Shown here: one piece after another, positions 6,304 through 12,369 of the stretch
How positions within the stretch are numbered: the stretch's first letter is position 1
Layout of the letters: each line of letters begins with the position of its first letter
From: a virus
Direction: 5' to 3' (one strand)
Length of the DNA stretch: 23,052 nt
Virus record (IMG/VR): IMGVR_UViG_3300018418_001476
Location: 1 to 23,052 of that record
Notes under the pieces: generated by a model
What the model saw: the letters and a program-made list of their open reading frames with translations, nothing else
What the model was told of the DNA's origin: nothing
The model's database searches: none
Made by a program: the position numbers and the translations under genes

Positions 6304-7326
6304 TCACACACTCCTATTCAGAATGTGTGTTCTGCTTTCGCCAAGACCTGCGGAGGTCTGACGAACAAACTTGGCTCTATGTTGTAGTTCATGGATAGAG
6401 CGACAACCAGAGTAGGACAACCCAGAACGAATGCCTCGCTCAAGGTCTTCAAGAACGTTCTTTACCTTGCCTCGGTAGGGAACAGTAGCGGAGACACCTT
6501 CAAACGAAGAGTAGCGTCCTCTCCAATCCATTTGCGCCTCCTTGGACGCCATTCCTCGGTAGGTTTTAAATTTACGACCTGTTCCGTCTACAAGGGTTTC
6601 TCCGGGTGTCTCGCGCGTTCCAGATAGCAAGGAACCCAACATTACAGCGTCTGCGCCAGCAGCGAGAGCCTTTACAATGTCGCCAGAGTTGCGAATGCCT
6701 CCGTCGGCAATGATAGTAACGTCGCGGTCTGTGCGAGAACAATCAAAGATCGTCTGCAAGCCGGGGTGTCCGTGTCCTGTCTGGATTCTGGTAGAACAGA
6801 TAGAGCCACCACCAATGTTGCATCGAACGGAGTCTGCTCCCCAGTCTGCGAGGTCGTTTACGCCTTCGAGGGTTGCTACGTTGCCTGCCATGATGTGGAT
6901 TTGGGAACCCAATTCATAACGCAAATTTTTCAAGGCTTCTCGCATCTTGACGTGGTGGCCATGAGCAACGTCAACGCAAACAAATGTTGCGCCTGCCTTT
7001 ACGCCCTCTTCAGCACGATCAAGGTAATCGTTATCAATGCCAACAGCGAATCCGATGTTGGCTACGCCGCTACTTTTGGCAGCACGAATCATTTCGGTTT
7101 GCTGCCCGATTGTGTTGTAGCGGTGTAGAACACCAGCACTGCTTGCATGGTGCATTGCTTCTGCCATCATTACCTCGGAAATAGTATCCATCGGTGAAGC
7201 AAAGATGGGTAGTCCGAGTTCTAGTCCGTTCCCCAGATTAGAAGAGATATCCACTTCAGATCGAGAGCGGATATCGGAGTATTGTGGTAAGAGTAAAACG
7301 TCGTCATAGGTTAATGCTGTCTCCAT
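6304..7326 (-). CDS. IMP dehydrogenase/GMP reductase family enzyme, IMPDH-like, no CBS domains
   Basis: The 340-residue barrel has the family N-terminus ALTYDDVLLLPQYS, the catalytic cysteine loop GGGSICSTRIQTG with C177, and a phosphate-binding DGGIRNSGDIVKALAAGADAVMLG region. It also has the flap YRGMASKEA with a following RY pair (270-271). The C-terminus FVRQTSAGLGESRTHI matches bacterial GuaB better than GuaC, so oxidation of IMP to XMP is favoured over GMP reduction. Length fits a CBS-free enzyme; bacterial GuaB is about 490 residues with CBS domains. The ribosome site AGGAACTAACA lies in the end of the thioredoxin-like gene. Together with PurA (10429-11436), the phage encodes both branches that leave IMP. 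Confidence 0.9.
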   Translation of the reverse strand: METALTYDDVLLLPQYSDIRSRSEVDISSNLGNGLELGLPIFASPMDTISEVMMAEAMHHASSAGVLHRYNTIGQQTEMIRAAKSSGVANIGFAVGIDNDYLDRAEEGVKAGATFVCVDVAHGHHVKMREALKNLRYELGSQIHIMAGNVATLEGVNDLADWGADSVRCNIGGGSICSTRIQTGHGHPGLQTIFDCSRTDRDVTIIADGGIRNSGDIVKALAAGADAVMLGSLLSGTRETPGETLVDGTGRKFKTYRGMASKEAQMDWRGRYSSFEGVSATVPYRGKVKNVLEDLERGIRSGLSYSGCRSIHELQHRAKFVRQTSAGLGESRTHILNRSV

Positions 7327-7328
7327 TG

Positions 7329-7691
7329 TTAGTTCCTATTGTTGTCAATAAACTTGCGGATTCCGGTTGGGTGGAACCACATTTCTTTATGCGGTTGCGG
7401 CGGGTCTTCCATGAAACGCACACGAGGACGCATACCTCCGGTGCGGACATAACAAATGGAAGGAACTCCACTAAATCCCCACTTCTTTTCTAGACCCTCG
7501 CCGTCTTCCATGTTGAATGCATAGAAGTGAACATCACCATATTCATCGGAAATGTCTACGAACTGCGGCTTTAGAGCGTGACATAGGTGACAATTGGAGC
7601 CATAGAGTTTAATTACGACTTCGTGTTCACCTGTCACTCCGCCACCTAGGATTTGGTCTAGGTTTTTTCGATTGATTCTGCTAACTGCCAT
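7329..7691 (-). CDS. Thioredoxin-like protein
   Basis: The 120-residue protein has a strand ending VVIKLYGSNC then the redox motif CHLC (C34, C37), a helix, and the cis-proline region GVPSI (P77), in the order of the thioredoxin fold. It has an N-terminal extension of about 22 residues and lacks a signal peptide, so it should be cytoplasmic. It may supply electrons to the phage class II ribonucleotide reductase (21949 onward), which needs re-reduction of active-site cysteines, or act as a general disulfide reductase. The start overlaps the preceding DUF3310-like gene by 11 bases, with GAGAGGATAGAAA as ribosome site. Confidence 0.85.
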   Translation of the reverse strand: MAVSRINRKNLDQILGGGVTGEHEVVIKLYGSNCHLCHALKPQFVDISDEYGDVHFYAFNMEDGEGLEKKWGFSGVPSICYVRTGGMRPRVRFMEDPPQPHKEMWFHPTGIRKFIDNNRN

Positions 7692-7986
7692 TTTCTATCC
7701 TCTCGATTAGTCGGTCAAGATACCAACGGGCTTTCTTGAGGTCTTCAAGGGGATCTGCCTTGTGTTGGTGTCTCGCAACATACTTTACCACGTTACCGGC
7801 ATTGAAGTCAAGTTTCCAATCATCGATTGCGTCAATTACTTCAATCTTTCCGGTGTTGTAATGTGAAGGGTGATTGACGGCTTCGCGTCGTGCTAGACCT
7901 TCAAGTCCTGTTAGGTTGTCGGAGAACTCGTCATCATGAGAGCCCTGCGAATCAAATAGGTCAATCATCTGTGTTGGTGTGGGCAT
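7681..7986 (-). CDS. DUF3310 protein (phage nucleotide-kinase-like family)
   Basis: The C-terminal two thirds carries the DUF3310 signature: NHPSHYNTGKIEVIDAI, then FNAGNVVKYVARHQHK and DLKKARWYLDRLIE. This family is widespread in phages and sometimes named nucleotide kinase-like without good biochemical support. I chose the ATG at 7986 (101 residues, MPTPTQM) because AGGAGGTAATTG places it at the right distance; the TTG at 7989 is less likely. The first about 33 residues are acidic and may be flexible. It overlaps the preceding zinc-protein gene by 26 bases in another frame. Its location within a nucleotide-metabolism string supports a related role. Confidence 0.85.
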   Translation of the reverse strand: MPTPTQMIDLFDSQGSHDDEFSDNLTGLEGLARREAVNHPSHYNTGKIEVIDAIDDWKLDFNAGNVVKYVARHQHKADPLEDLKKARWYLDRLIERIENGS

Positions 7987-8218
7987 CAATTACCTCCTGT
8001 GCTTTATTGATGCAATCTGGGCAAAATAGGGTTACCTGCGTTGGATTTTCCCGTACAACTACTCGCCATGTGAGCGCATGTTCCTTGGATTTGGGGTCAA
8101 ATGCGGCGTTACATGCTGAGCAGTTGTCCGGTCTGTGGCTAAAGGTGGAAATTTTTTGGGCGAGTTTTTCGTTGCCTTTATTCTTCTTCTTGAGCCGTCG
8201 CCGTTGTGCCCTATTCAT
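7961..8218 (-). CDS. Small basic zinc-ribbon-like protein
   Basis: The 85-residue protein starts with a very basic segment (MNRAQRRRLKKKNKG) and then has two CxxC pairs (CSAC at 33-36 and CPDC at 66-69) about 30 residues apart, the usual layout of a zinc ribbon. The intervening strands (LTWRVVVREN, TQVTLFC) support that fold. A nucleic-acid-binding role is plausible given the basic leader, but no family is recognised. The start overlaps the methyltransferase stop as ATGA and the end overlaps the DUF3310 gene. Confidence 0.75.
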   Translation of the reverse strand: MNRAQRRRLKKKNKGNEKLAQKISTFSHRPDNCSACNAAFDPKSKEHALTWRVVVRENPTQVTLFCPDCINKAQEVIDAHTNTDD

Positions 8219-8694
8219 GGTCGCTCCATTCCTGTGATGCGGGGTCCGTCAAATGCGGACGGACGAAAAACCACCACTGCTGATGGGAATGGTGCGCTAT
8301 TCGTCTCATCACCAAATTTGATGCGTCCTCGAACAAAGCGAATCTCGTCTGCCTTCATCACGTACTCGTGCCAGTATGCAGTATCAGTACGGGCGGGGAT
8401 AAGCATAACAACCATTGTGTTTTCCTTAAGTCCCTCTTCGTATGACTTCTTGACCCAATCCTTTAGTCCGCGACCATAAGGTGGGTTGAGAAATACTCGA
8501 TGACCAGACCAATCCTGTGATAAGGAATCATCTGCCTGAGTGTAATACTTTGCGACCTTGTAGTTGTCGTCTGATGCAGCAGCGTCTAGAGTAAATGGAC
8601 CATAGATGCTGTTTAGTTTGTCAAAGATGGACTGCGGAGTAGCCCACTCGTTTGACTTTGAACTAAACATGACTTCTCGTGTATTCTTATCCAC
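8215..8694 (-). CDS. Phage DNA N6-adenine methyltransferase (phage N6A-Met type)
   Basis: The 159-residue product matches the short phage-type adenine methyltransferase: NEWATPQSIFDKLN near the N-terminus, FTLDAAAS as AdoMet-site region, and catalytic NPPYG at 70-74. The length fits this small family. Translation starts at a GTG (8694) with GGGAG six bases upstream, inside the end of the dUTPase gene. This is the second adenine methyltransferase in the window and belongs to a different family from the D12 enzyme at 2080-2841. It probably protects phage DNA from host nucleases; site specificity is unknown. Confidence 0.9.
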   Translation of the reverse strand: MDKNTREVMFSSKSNEWATPQSIFDKLNSIYGPFTLDAAASDDNYKVAKYYTQADDSLSQDWSGHRVFLNPPYGRGLKDWVKKSYEEGLKENTMVVMLIPARTDTAYWHEYVMKADEIRFVRGRIKFGDETNSAPFPSAVVVFRPSAFDGPRITGMERP

Positions 8695-9151
8695 CTGTAC
8701 TCCCTAGGGCTCCTGAGCCTCGTTCTGAAATAGTGATTGGGTGACGCTCGTCGTAAAGTATTCCGTCTACTTCCTCAAATGCACGGAAGTGGACTACTGG
8801 AATCATTACCAATTGAGCAATCTTGTCTCCGTGCTTGATGTCCTGACTACGATGCCCAACGTTGTGAAGATTGATGAAGACCTCTCCGTCGTAACCAGAG
8901 TCAACGACGTGGGCTCCAACAACAAGACCACGCTTGGCTGCTACACTTGAGCGGTTCATAACCTGTAGCATGTAGCCGTGTGGAATGCCAAACTTCAGCC
9001 CTGTTGGGATTAGGACAGAATGTCCGGGCAGAATAACCTTGAAGTCATCCTTTCCTCCGAGGAAAGCATAGATGTCAAGACCAGCATCCGAGGGGTTCGA
9101 GCGAGTTGGATGCTGCACGTCGCTGTAAAGGCGATGATACTCAATAATCAT
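8687..9151 (-). CDS. dut: Deoxyuridine 5'-triphosphate nucleotidohydrolase (dUTPase)
   Basis: All five trimeric dUTPase motifs are present in order in 154 residues: SDAGLDIYA, MNRSSVAAKRGLVVGA, VVDSGYDGEV, GDKIAQLVMIPV and RGSGALGSTG. It hydrolyses dUTP to dUMP and pyrophosphate, keeping uracil out of DNA and feeding ThyX (19865-20515). The ATG overlaps the upstream stop as ATGA, with GGAGAACCC before it. The complete C-terminal motif and standard length indicate an active enzyme. Confidence 0.95.
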   Translation of the reverse strand: MIIEYHRLYSDVQHPTRSNPSDAGLDIYAFLGGKDDFKVILPGHSVLIPTGLKFGIPHGYMLQVMNRSSVAAKRGLVVGAHVVDSGYDGEVFINLHNVGHRSQDIKHGDKIAQLVMIPVVHFRAFEEVDGILYDERHPITISERGSGALGSTGG

Positions 9152-9405
9152 GGGTTCTCCGTATCTTCGCCCGAAAGCGCCTTGTAGTTGTCGTAAACCT
9201 CATCAATGTCAATCTTACCCTTGAACAGACGGTAAGCCTTCACAGCCGCACGGATCTCGTCGGTGTTCAGCCAGCCCTGCTCACGATACTCGGTACGCAG
9301 TTCGCGCTTCTGCTCCTTGTAAGGCTCCATGGCCTCTTCAATTGCTACGAGTGAACGGATGTACTCCATGACGTAGCGCTTCTTCTCTTCGGTTGATGTA
9401 GACAT
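9148..9405 (-). CDS. Hypothetical coiled-coil protein, possibly GapR/DUF2312-like
   Basis: The 85-residue protein is highly charged and predicted helical. A central segment, AMEPYKEQKRELRTEYREQ, is followed by GWLNTDEIRAAVKAYRLFK. That order, charged coil then a turn and a helix with an alternating Ile/Ala/Val pattern, is reminiscent of the small DNA-binding DUF2312 (GapR) family, but the match is weak. It is the first gene after the promoter at 9429-9457 and heads the dut-IMPDH string. Ribosome site AAGGAGGACAGC. The GapR idea is inference only. Confidence 0.65.
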   Translation of the reverse strand: MSTSTEEKKRYVMEYIRSLVAIEEAMEPYKEQKRELRTEYREQGWLNTDEIRAAVKAYRLFKGKIDIDEVYDNYKALSGEDTENP

Positions 9406-9428
9406 GCTGTCCTCCTTGTTATGTTTGT

Positions 9429-9457
9429 AATGTAACTCGTCACGCTGCCGCTGTCAA
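9429..9457 (-). promoter_or_regulatory. Sigma70-like promoter ahead of the dut string
   Basis: Minus-strand TTGACA (9457-9452) and TACATT (9434-9429) are 17 bases apart. The -35 element lies in the last codons of the UV-endonuclease gene and helps encode its LTAAA terminus. The sequence from the -10 onward, GTTACATT then AAACATAAC, closely matches the promoter upstream of thyX. Confidence 0.72.
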
Positions 9458-10396
9458 GCGCTCAGCGTCGTTTTTTTTAAGCCCGAACAGGGCGAGTTCC
9501 TTCATCTTCGCCTCGATCATAACGTCGAGGTCGTAGCCGTAGTCGTCAACTGGTCCGTTGACGAAATCTGAGTGGGCATGTGGGCGAATCTTGGAGTCGC
9601 GCTTTTCTTCAGCACGGGACTCGGAGTAGTGGACTACCGGCTTGATGTCTCCCCACGTCGAGATTGCAATTTCCAAGGCTTCTTTTTCTGTAAGACCGCC
9701 AGTGCAAAAACCGTGATGATGATAATCAAAAACAATCGGAATACCAGTCCTGTTGTAAACTCCCTCATAGAGTTCGATAGTCGAGTAAAGTGATTCACGG
9801 TCGTCATTCTCCACGGTTAGACGAGACTTCACGCTATCTGGTAGTCTCTCAAAGTTACGAGCAAATGTATCGAGGGCTACGGGCTTGTTGCCGTAGGCTG
9901 CGCCGACATGAATGTTAATCTTTGCGTAGTGATCTCGGGGCAAGCCAAGCATGTCGAAGAACTCTCCGTGAATCTCCAAGTCTCTCAAGGTGTTCTGAAA
10001 CACCTTCTCATTTGGAGAAGCCAGCTTGTTGAATGGTCCGGGGTGAGAAGTAAGACGAATACCATGTTCCCGTGCATAGTTGCCTGCCTTCTCACAAGCC
10101 TCGAAGATTGCTTCATAGTCGGGCATGTCGTGGAGTTGGTACTCTGACGCCCAAGGAAAAACGTTGGAGGACAGACGGAAGAACTTGATCCCGTGCTCAA
10201 CATTCCATTCAAGGATCTTTTGGAGATCGAGTACGTTTAGGAGAGACAAGGAGGATGCATACTCGATCCCCTTCTCTTCAAAAGTTCTCTTGATCATGGA
10301 GCGATTAGTAGTGATTCTATCTTGCTTTTTACCACCATAATCCTGCGGGTTTGACAACTGCATGTTGATACATGCGTAGCCGTAGTTCTTGCTCAT
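9440..10396 (-). CDS. uvsE: UV-damage endonuclease (UvdE/UvsE family)
   Basis: The 318-residue protein is a UvdE-type TIM barrel. It starts YGYACINMQ, then has FRLSSNVFPWAS (73-84), LTSHPGPF with H118, INIHVGAAYGNK with H163, RLTVENDD with E196, VFDYHHHG with D224 and H226-H228, VVHYSE, and HAHSDFV at 273-279. These match the metal-binding order of bacterial UvsE, which nicks DNA 5' to UV photoproducts to start excision repair. The gene has its own promoter (10418-10446) and GGAGGACAG ribosome site. Its last codons include the -35 of the next promoter. Phage-encoded UV repair suits virions exposed to sunlight; that ecological reading is inference. Confidence 0.95.
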   Translation of the reverse strand: MSKNYGYACINMQLSNPQDYGGKKQDRITTNRSMIKRTFEEKGIEYASSLSLLNVLDLQKILEWNVEHGIKFFRLSSNVFPWASEYQLHDMPDYEAIFEACEKAGNYAREHGIRLTSHPGPFNKLASPNEKVFQNTLRDLEIHGEFFDMLGLPRDHYAKINIHVGAAYGNKPVALDTFARNFERLPDSVKSRLTVENDDRESLYSTIELYEGVYNRTGIPIVFDYHHHGFCTGGLTEKEALEIAISTWGDIKPVVHYSESRAEEKRDSKIRPHAHSDFVNGPVDDYGYDLDVMIEAKMKELALFGLKKNDAERLTAAA

Positions 10397-10417
10397 CTGT
10401 CCTCCAACGTTATAGAT

Positions 10418-10446
10418 AATGTAACCGGTCAGGCGGCTGCTGTCAA
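10418..10446 (-). promoter_or_regulatory. Sigma70-like promoter ahead of the UV endonuclease
   Basis: Minus-strand TTGACA (10446-10441), 17 bases, TACATT (10423-10418). The -35 overlaps the final codons of purA and encodes Leu-Thr of its LTAAA terminus. The downstream ATAAC resembles the element after the promoters at 9429 and 20536. Confidence 0.72.
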
Positions 10447-11436
10447 GGGATTTTCTTCGTGGATCGTGTGAGGGTTGTCAGAGAAATAGATCTTCTCGAT
10501 CCCTAGTCTCCGACTGAACTCGTCCGTGAGGTGCTTGCGGAAGTGACGCTCGCCGTGAAGGCGGCGCTCTGTGGTTCCCCAAGTGTCGATCTCGCGTAGA
10601 ACGTCCATCTTGTTGACTACAAGGCGGTTCACGCCATTCATGTCAATTGCCTGACGCACTTCCCTTGTGTTGATCCAGTTACACTGACGGACGCGACCTG
10701 TCGTAGCACCAAACTCAGCACCAACCTGCTGAATCTGATCAAACACAGCGTCGTCGGGCTGGAACTTACGCTTTCCAACATAAGTCTCGTAAGCCTTGAT
10801 AATGCCCCAGACATTGCGGATAGAGCGTGGGTTGATTCCGTTTTGGAGGGCTGCTGCTGTTCCTGTGTGTGAAGACGTTACATAAGGGTAGTCACCCCAG
10901 TCTGGGTCAAGCCAGAAGCCCTGTGCCCCCTCCATTAGGATTACAGAGTCTCCAGAAAGTTCCTCATAAATGTCGATAATGAAGGAATGAAGTTCGGGAA
11001 TCTCACCAGCACGTACCCCACGGCGAGCATACTTATCCCTGTAAGCGGGTCCATTTCCCGTCTTAGTGGTTCCAATTCGTTCATCTGTTCCGTCCTGCGC
11101 CTTGTGTAGCGAAGTGATAATGTGTGCGTTTTCCGCAATCTTTAGGTGATCTCGGACGTTGATGCCGTGAGACTCAAGATACTCTATTTCTTCAAAGAGT
11201 TTGACTGGATCGACCACGCAGCCGTTACCAATAACGGATGTAACACCAAAGAACACGCCAGCAGGAATGTGATGGGTAACCAACTTAACGCCGTCGTGAT
11301 AGATTGTGTGTCCAGCATTGCATCCCCCATTGAAGCGAACGCAGTGTGTGTATTCGCCACTCTTAAGTAGGTGGTGGGCGACCTTTCCTTTACCTTCGTC
11401 TCCGTGCTGAAGACCAATAACAATGTCGGTAATCAA
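10429..11436 (-). CDS. purA: Short adenylosuccinate synthetase (archaeal/phage-type PurA; PurZ-related)
   Basis: The best start is the TTG at 11436, eight bases after AGGAGG, giving 335 residues; the ATG at 11496 overlaps a promoter and adds 20 unrelated residues. The protein has the family N-terminus GLQHGDEGKGK with D13 aligned to catalytic Asp13 of E. coli PurA. It also has GCNAGHT (His41-type residue), TTKTGNGPAYRDKYARRG, EGAQGFWLDPDWGDYPYVTSS and GATTGRVRQCNW. At about 335 residues it matches the short archaeal and phage subfamily; bacterial PurA is about 430. The expected reaction is IMP plus aspartate plus GTP to adenylosuccinate. The related phage enzyme PurZ acts on dGMP to make 2-aminoadenine DNA and, as I recall, lacks this Asp, so PurA-like chemistry is favoured but not proven. 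Confidence 0.9.
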   Translation of the reverse strand: MITDIVIGLQHGDEGKGKVAHHLLKSGEYTHCVRFNGGCNAGHTIYHDGVKLVTHHIPAGVFFGVTSVIGNGCVVDPVKLFEEIEYLESHGINVRDHLKIAENAHIITSLHKAQDGTDERIGTTKTGNGPAYRDKYARRGVRAGEIPELHSFIIDIYEELSGDSVILMEGAQGFWLDPDWGDYPYVTSSHTGTAAALQNGINPRSIRNVWGIIKAYETYVGKRKFQPDDAVFDQIQQVGAEFGATTGRVRQCNWINTREVRQAIDMNGVNRLVVNKMDVLREIDTWGTTERRLHGERHFRKHLTDEFSRRLGIEKIYFSDNPHTIHEENPLTAAA

Positions 11437-11467
11437 GTTTCCTCCTTGTTTCTGAACTTGTACCAAT

Positions 11468-11496
11468 ACTTTAACATGGGAACGGAACTGATGCAA
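11468..11496 (-). promoter_or_regulatory. Weak sigma70-like promoter ahead of purA
   Basis: Minus-strand TTGCAT (11496-11491), 17 bases, TAAAGT (11473-11468) lies in the 116-base gap between the J-domain gene and the purA start at 11436. The -35 matches consensus at only the first three positions; spacing and position support it. Confidence 0.4.
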
Positions 11497-11552
11497 CTAA
11501 AAAGTGCCATCCATTCTCCGTGGCAGTTGAGCAGATGCTCCATTTAAGACCT

Positions 11553-12170
11553 CTAAATCTGGAAAAATTGCCTCAAAAAATTTTTGACGATCTTTGCTTT
11601 TTCATCTTCACTTTCGGCTTCAGAAAAAACATAATCATAAGTGCTCTTCTTAGATTTTATCTGTTTATCAAGCTCTTTAGTTCGTTCTTTCATCCAGCGA
11701 ATTTGTTCTATAATGTTGTCGGGAATTCGCACATCAAATTTTTCAGACATGTCAAGGAGTATAAAGTAGTCGCCGTCATCAAGCGCTCGCTTGGCTTCCT
11801 TGAACATAGATAATCTAACCTGTCGCTCTTCATCTGTCAAGCCAAAAGAGCGGTCTGGGTGAAGATTTAGCGCTAACTTCTTGAATAGTTCCTTGAAGGT
11901 CGAGTGTATTTCATCTTCTTCTTTTTGTTCCTGAATCTCAGAAACAATCAGCTTTTCTTTTCGAGGATCTCGGGGCGGGACAGGTAGCGCTCCTTTTTCT
12001 TGATTAAGTTTTTGTAAATCTATGTCGTTTTCTGAGCAGTAGTTTTCAAGAAACATTTGAAAATCAACCGCATGTGCTTCACATGTTTCTATAACAAGAT
12101 TTAGTTCTTCATGCTTGAACTTCGTTTCGTTTAGTGCTCTCTTCCACTTTAACAAATCTGTTACTCTCAA
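11553..12170 (-). CDS. Atypical J-domain (DnaJ-like) co-chaperone
   Basis: The 205-residue protein has an internal J-domain-like segment at about 90-145. The helix TFKELFKKLALNLHPDRS carries the diagnostic HPD at 104-106, followed by a third helix, FKEAKRALDDGDYFILLD. HPD is the DnaK-stimulating motif of J proteins. Here it lies mid-protein, not at the N-terminus, and no Gly/Phe or zinc-finger regions follow. The N-terminal 80 residues and the C-terminal part are charged and helical. The start is a TTG at 12170 whose ribosome site GGGAGG is the 3' arm of the upstream terminator hairpin. Base composition is low in G+C (hand count 18 of 60 at 11581-11640). With groEL and groES it suggests phage redirection of the host folding system. 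Confidence 0.75.
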   Translation of the reverse strand: MRVTDLLKWKRALNETKFKHEELNLVIETCEAHAVDFQMFLENYCSENDIDLQKLNQEKGALPVPPRDPRKEKLIVSEIQEQKEEDEIHSTFKELFKKLALNLHPDRSFGLTDEERQVRLSMFKEAKRALDDGDYFILLDMSEKFDVRIPDNIIEQIRWMKERTKELDKQIKSKKSTYDYVFSEAESEDEKAKIVKNFLRQFFQI

Positions 12171-12173
12171 AGC

Positions 12174-12203
12174 AAAAACCTCCCACCATAAATAGGTGGG
12201 AGG
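12174..12203 (-). terminator. Strong intrinsic terminator whose 3' arm carries a ribosome site
   Basis: Minus strand: CCTCCCACC (12203-12195), seven-base loop, perfect complement GGTGGGAGG (12187-12179), then TTTTT (12178-12174). It closes the dnaE and basic-peptide transcript. The 3' arm is also the only Shine-Dalgarno in front of the J-domain gene, whose TTG start is eight bases beyond. Confidence 0.88.
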
Positions 12204-12209
12204 CTGACA

Positions 12210-12353
12210 CTAACCTTTGCCCTGACCGCGATACTTCTTCTTGTAGCCCTTATTACCACCATGTGGTCCCGGTTGCTTGCGCTTTGTTAGAGCACTCTTG
12301 CCAATACTGGTCTTTTTCTTGGGTGCTTTGTTGTGTGTCTTCTTCTGTGCCAT
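12210..12353 (-). CDS. 47-residue lysine-rich basic peptide
   Basis: A short frame runs from ATG at 12353 with a good AAGGAGTAAAGC ribosome site to TAG just before the terminator. The product starts MAQKKTHNKAPKKKTS and ends KKKYRGQGKG. About a third of its residues are Lys or Arg, with only polar, Gly and His neighbours and no acidic residue. This resembles disordered nucleic-acid-binding tails of ribosomal or nucleoid proteins, though no family is recognised. It follows dnaE by 16 bases and would be in the same transcript, so a role near replicating DNA is possible but unproven. Confidence 0.72.
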   Translation of the reverse strand: MAQKKTHNKAPKKKTSIGKSALTKRKQPGPHGGNKGYKKKYRGQGKG

Positions 12354-12369
12354 GCTTTACTCCTTATTG

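Noticed and set aside
11437-11496. Upstream ATG extension of purA by 20 residues
   Set aside because: It overlaps the candidate promoter and precedes the AGGAGG site; the extra residues are not family-like, whereas the TTG start places D13 as in other PurA proteins.
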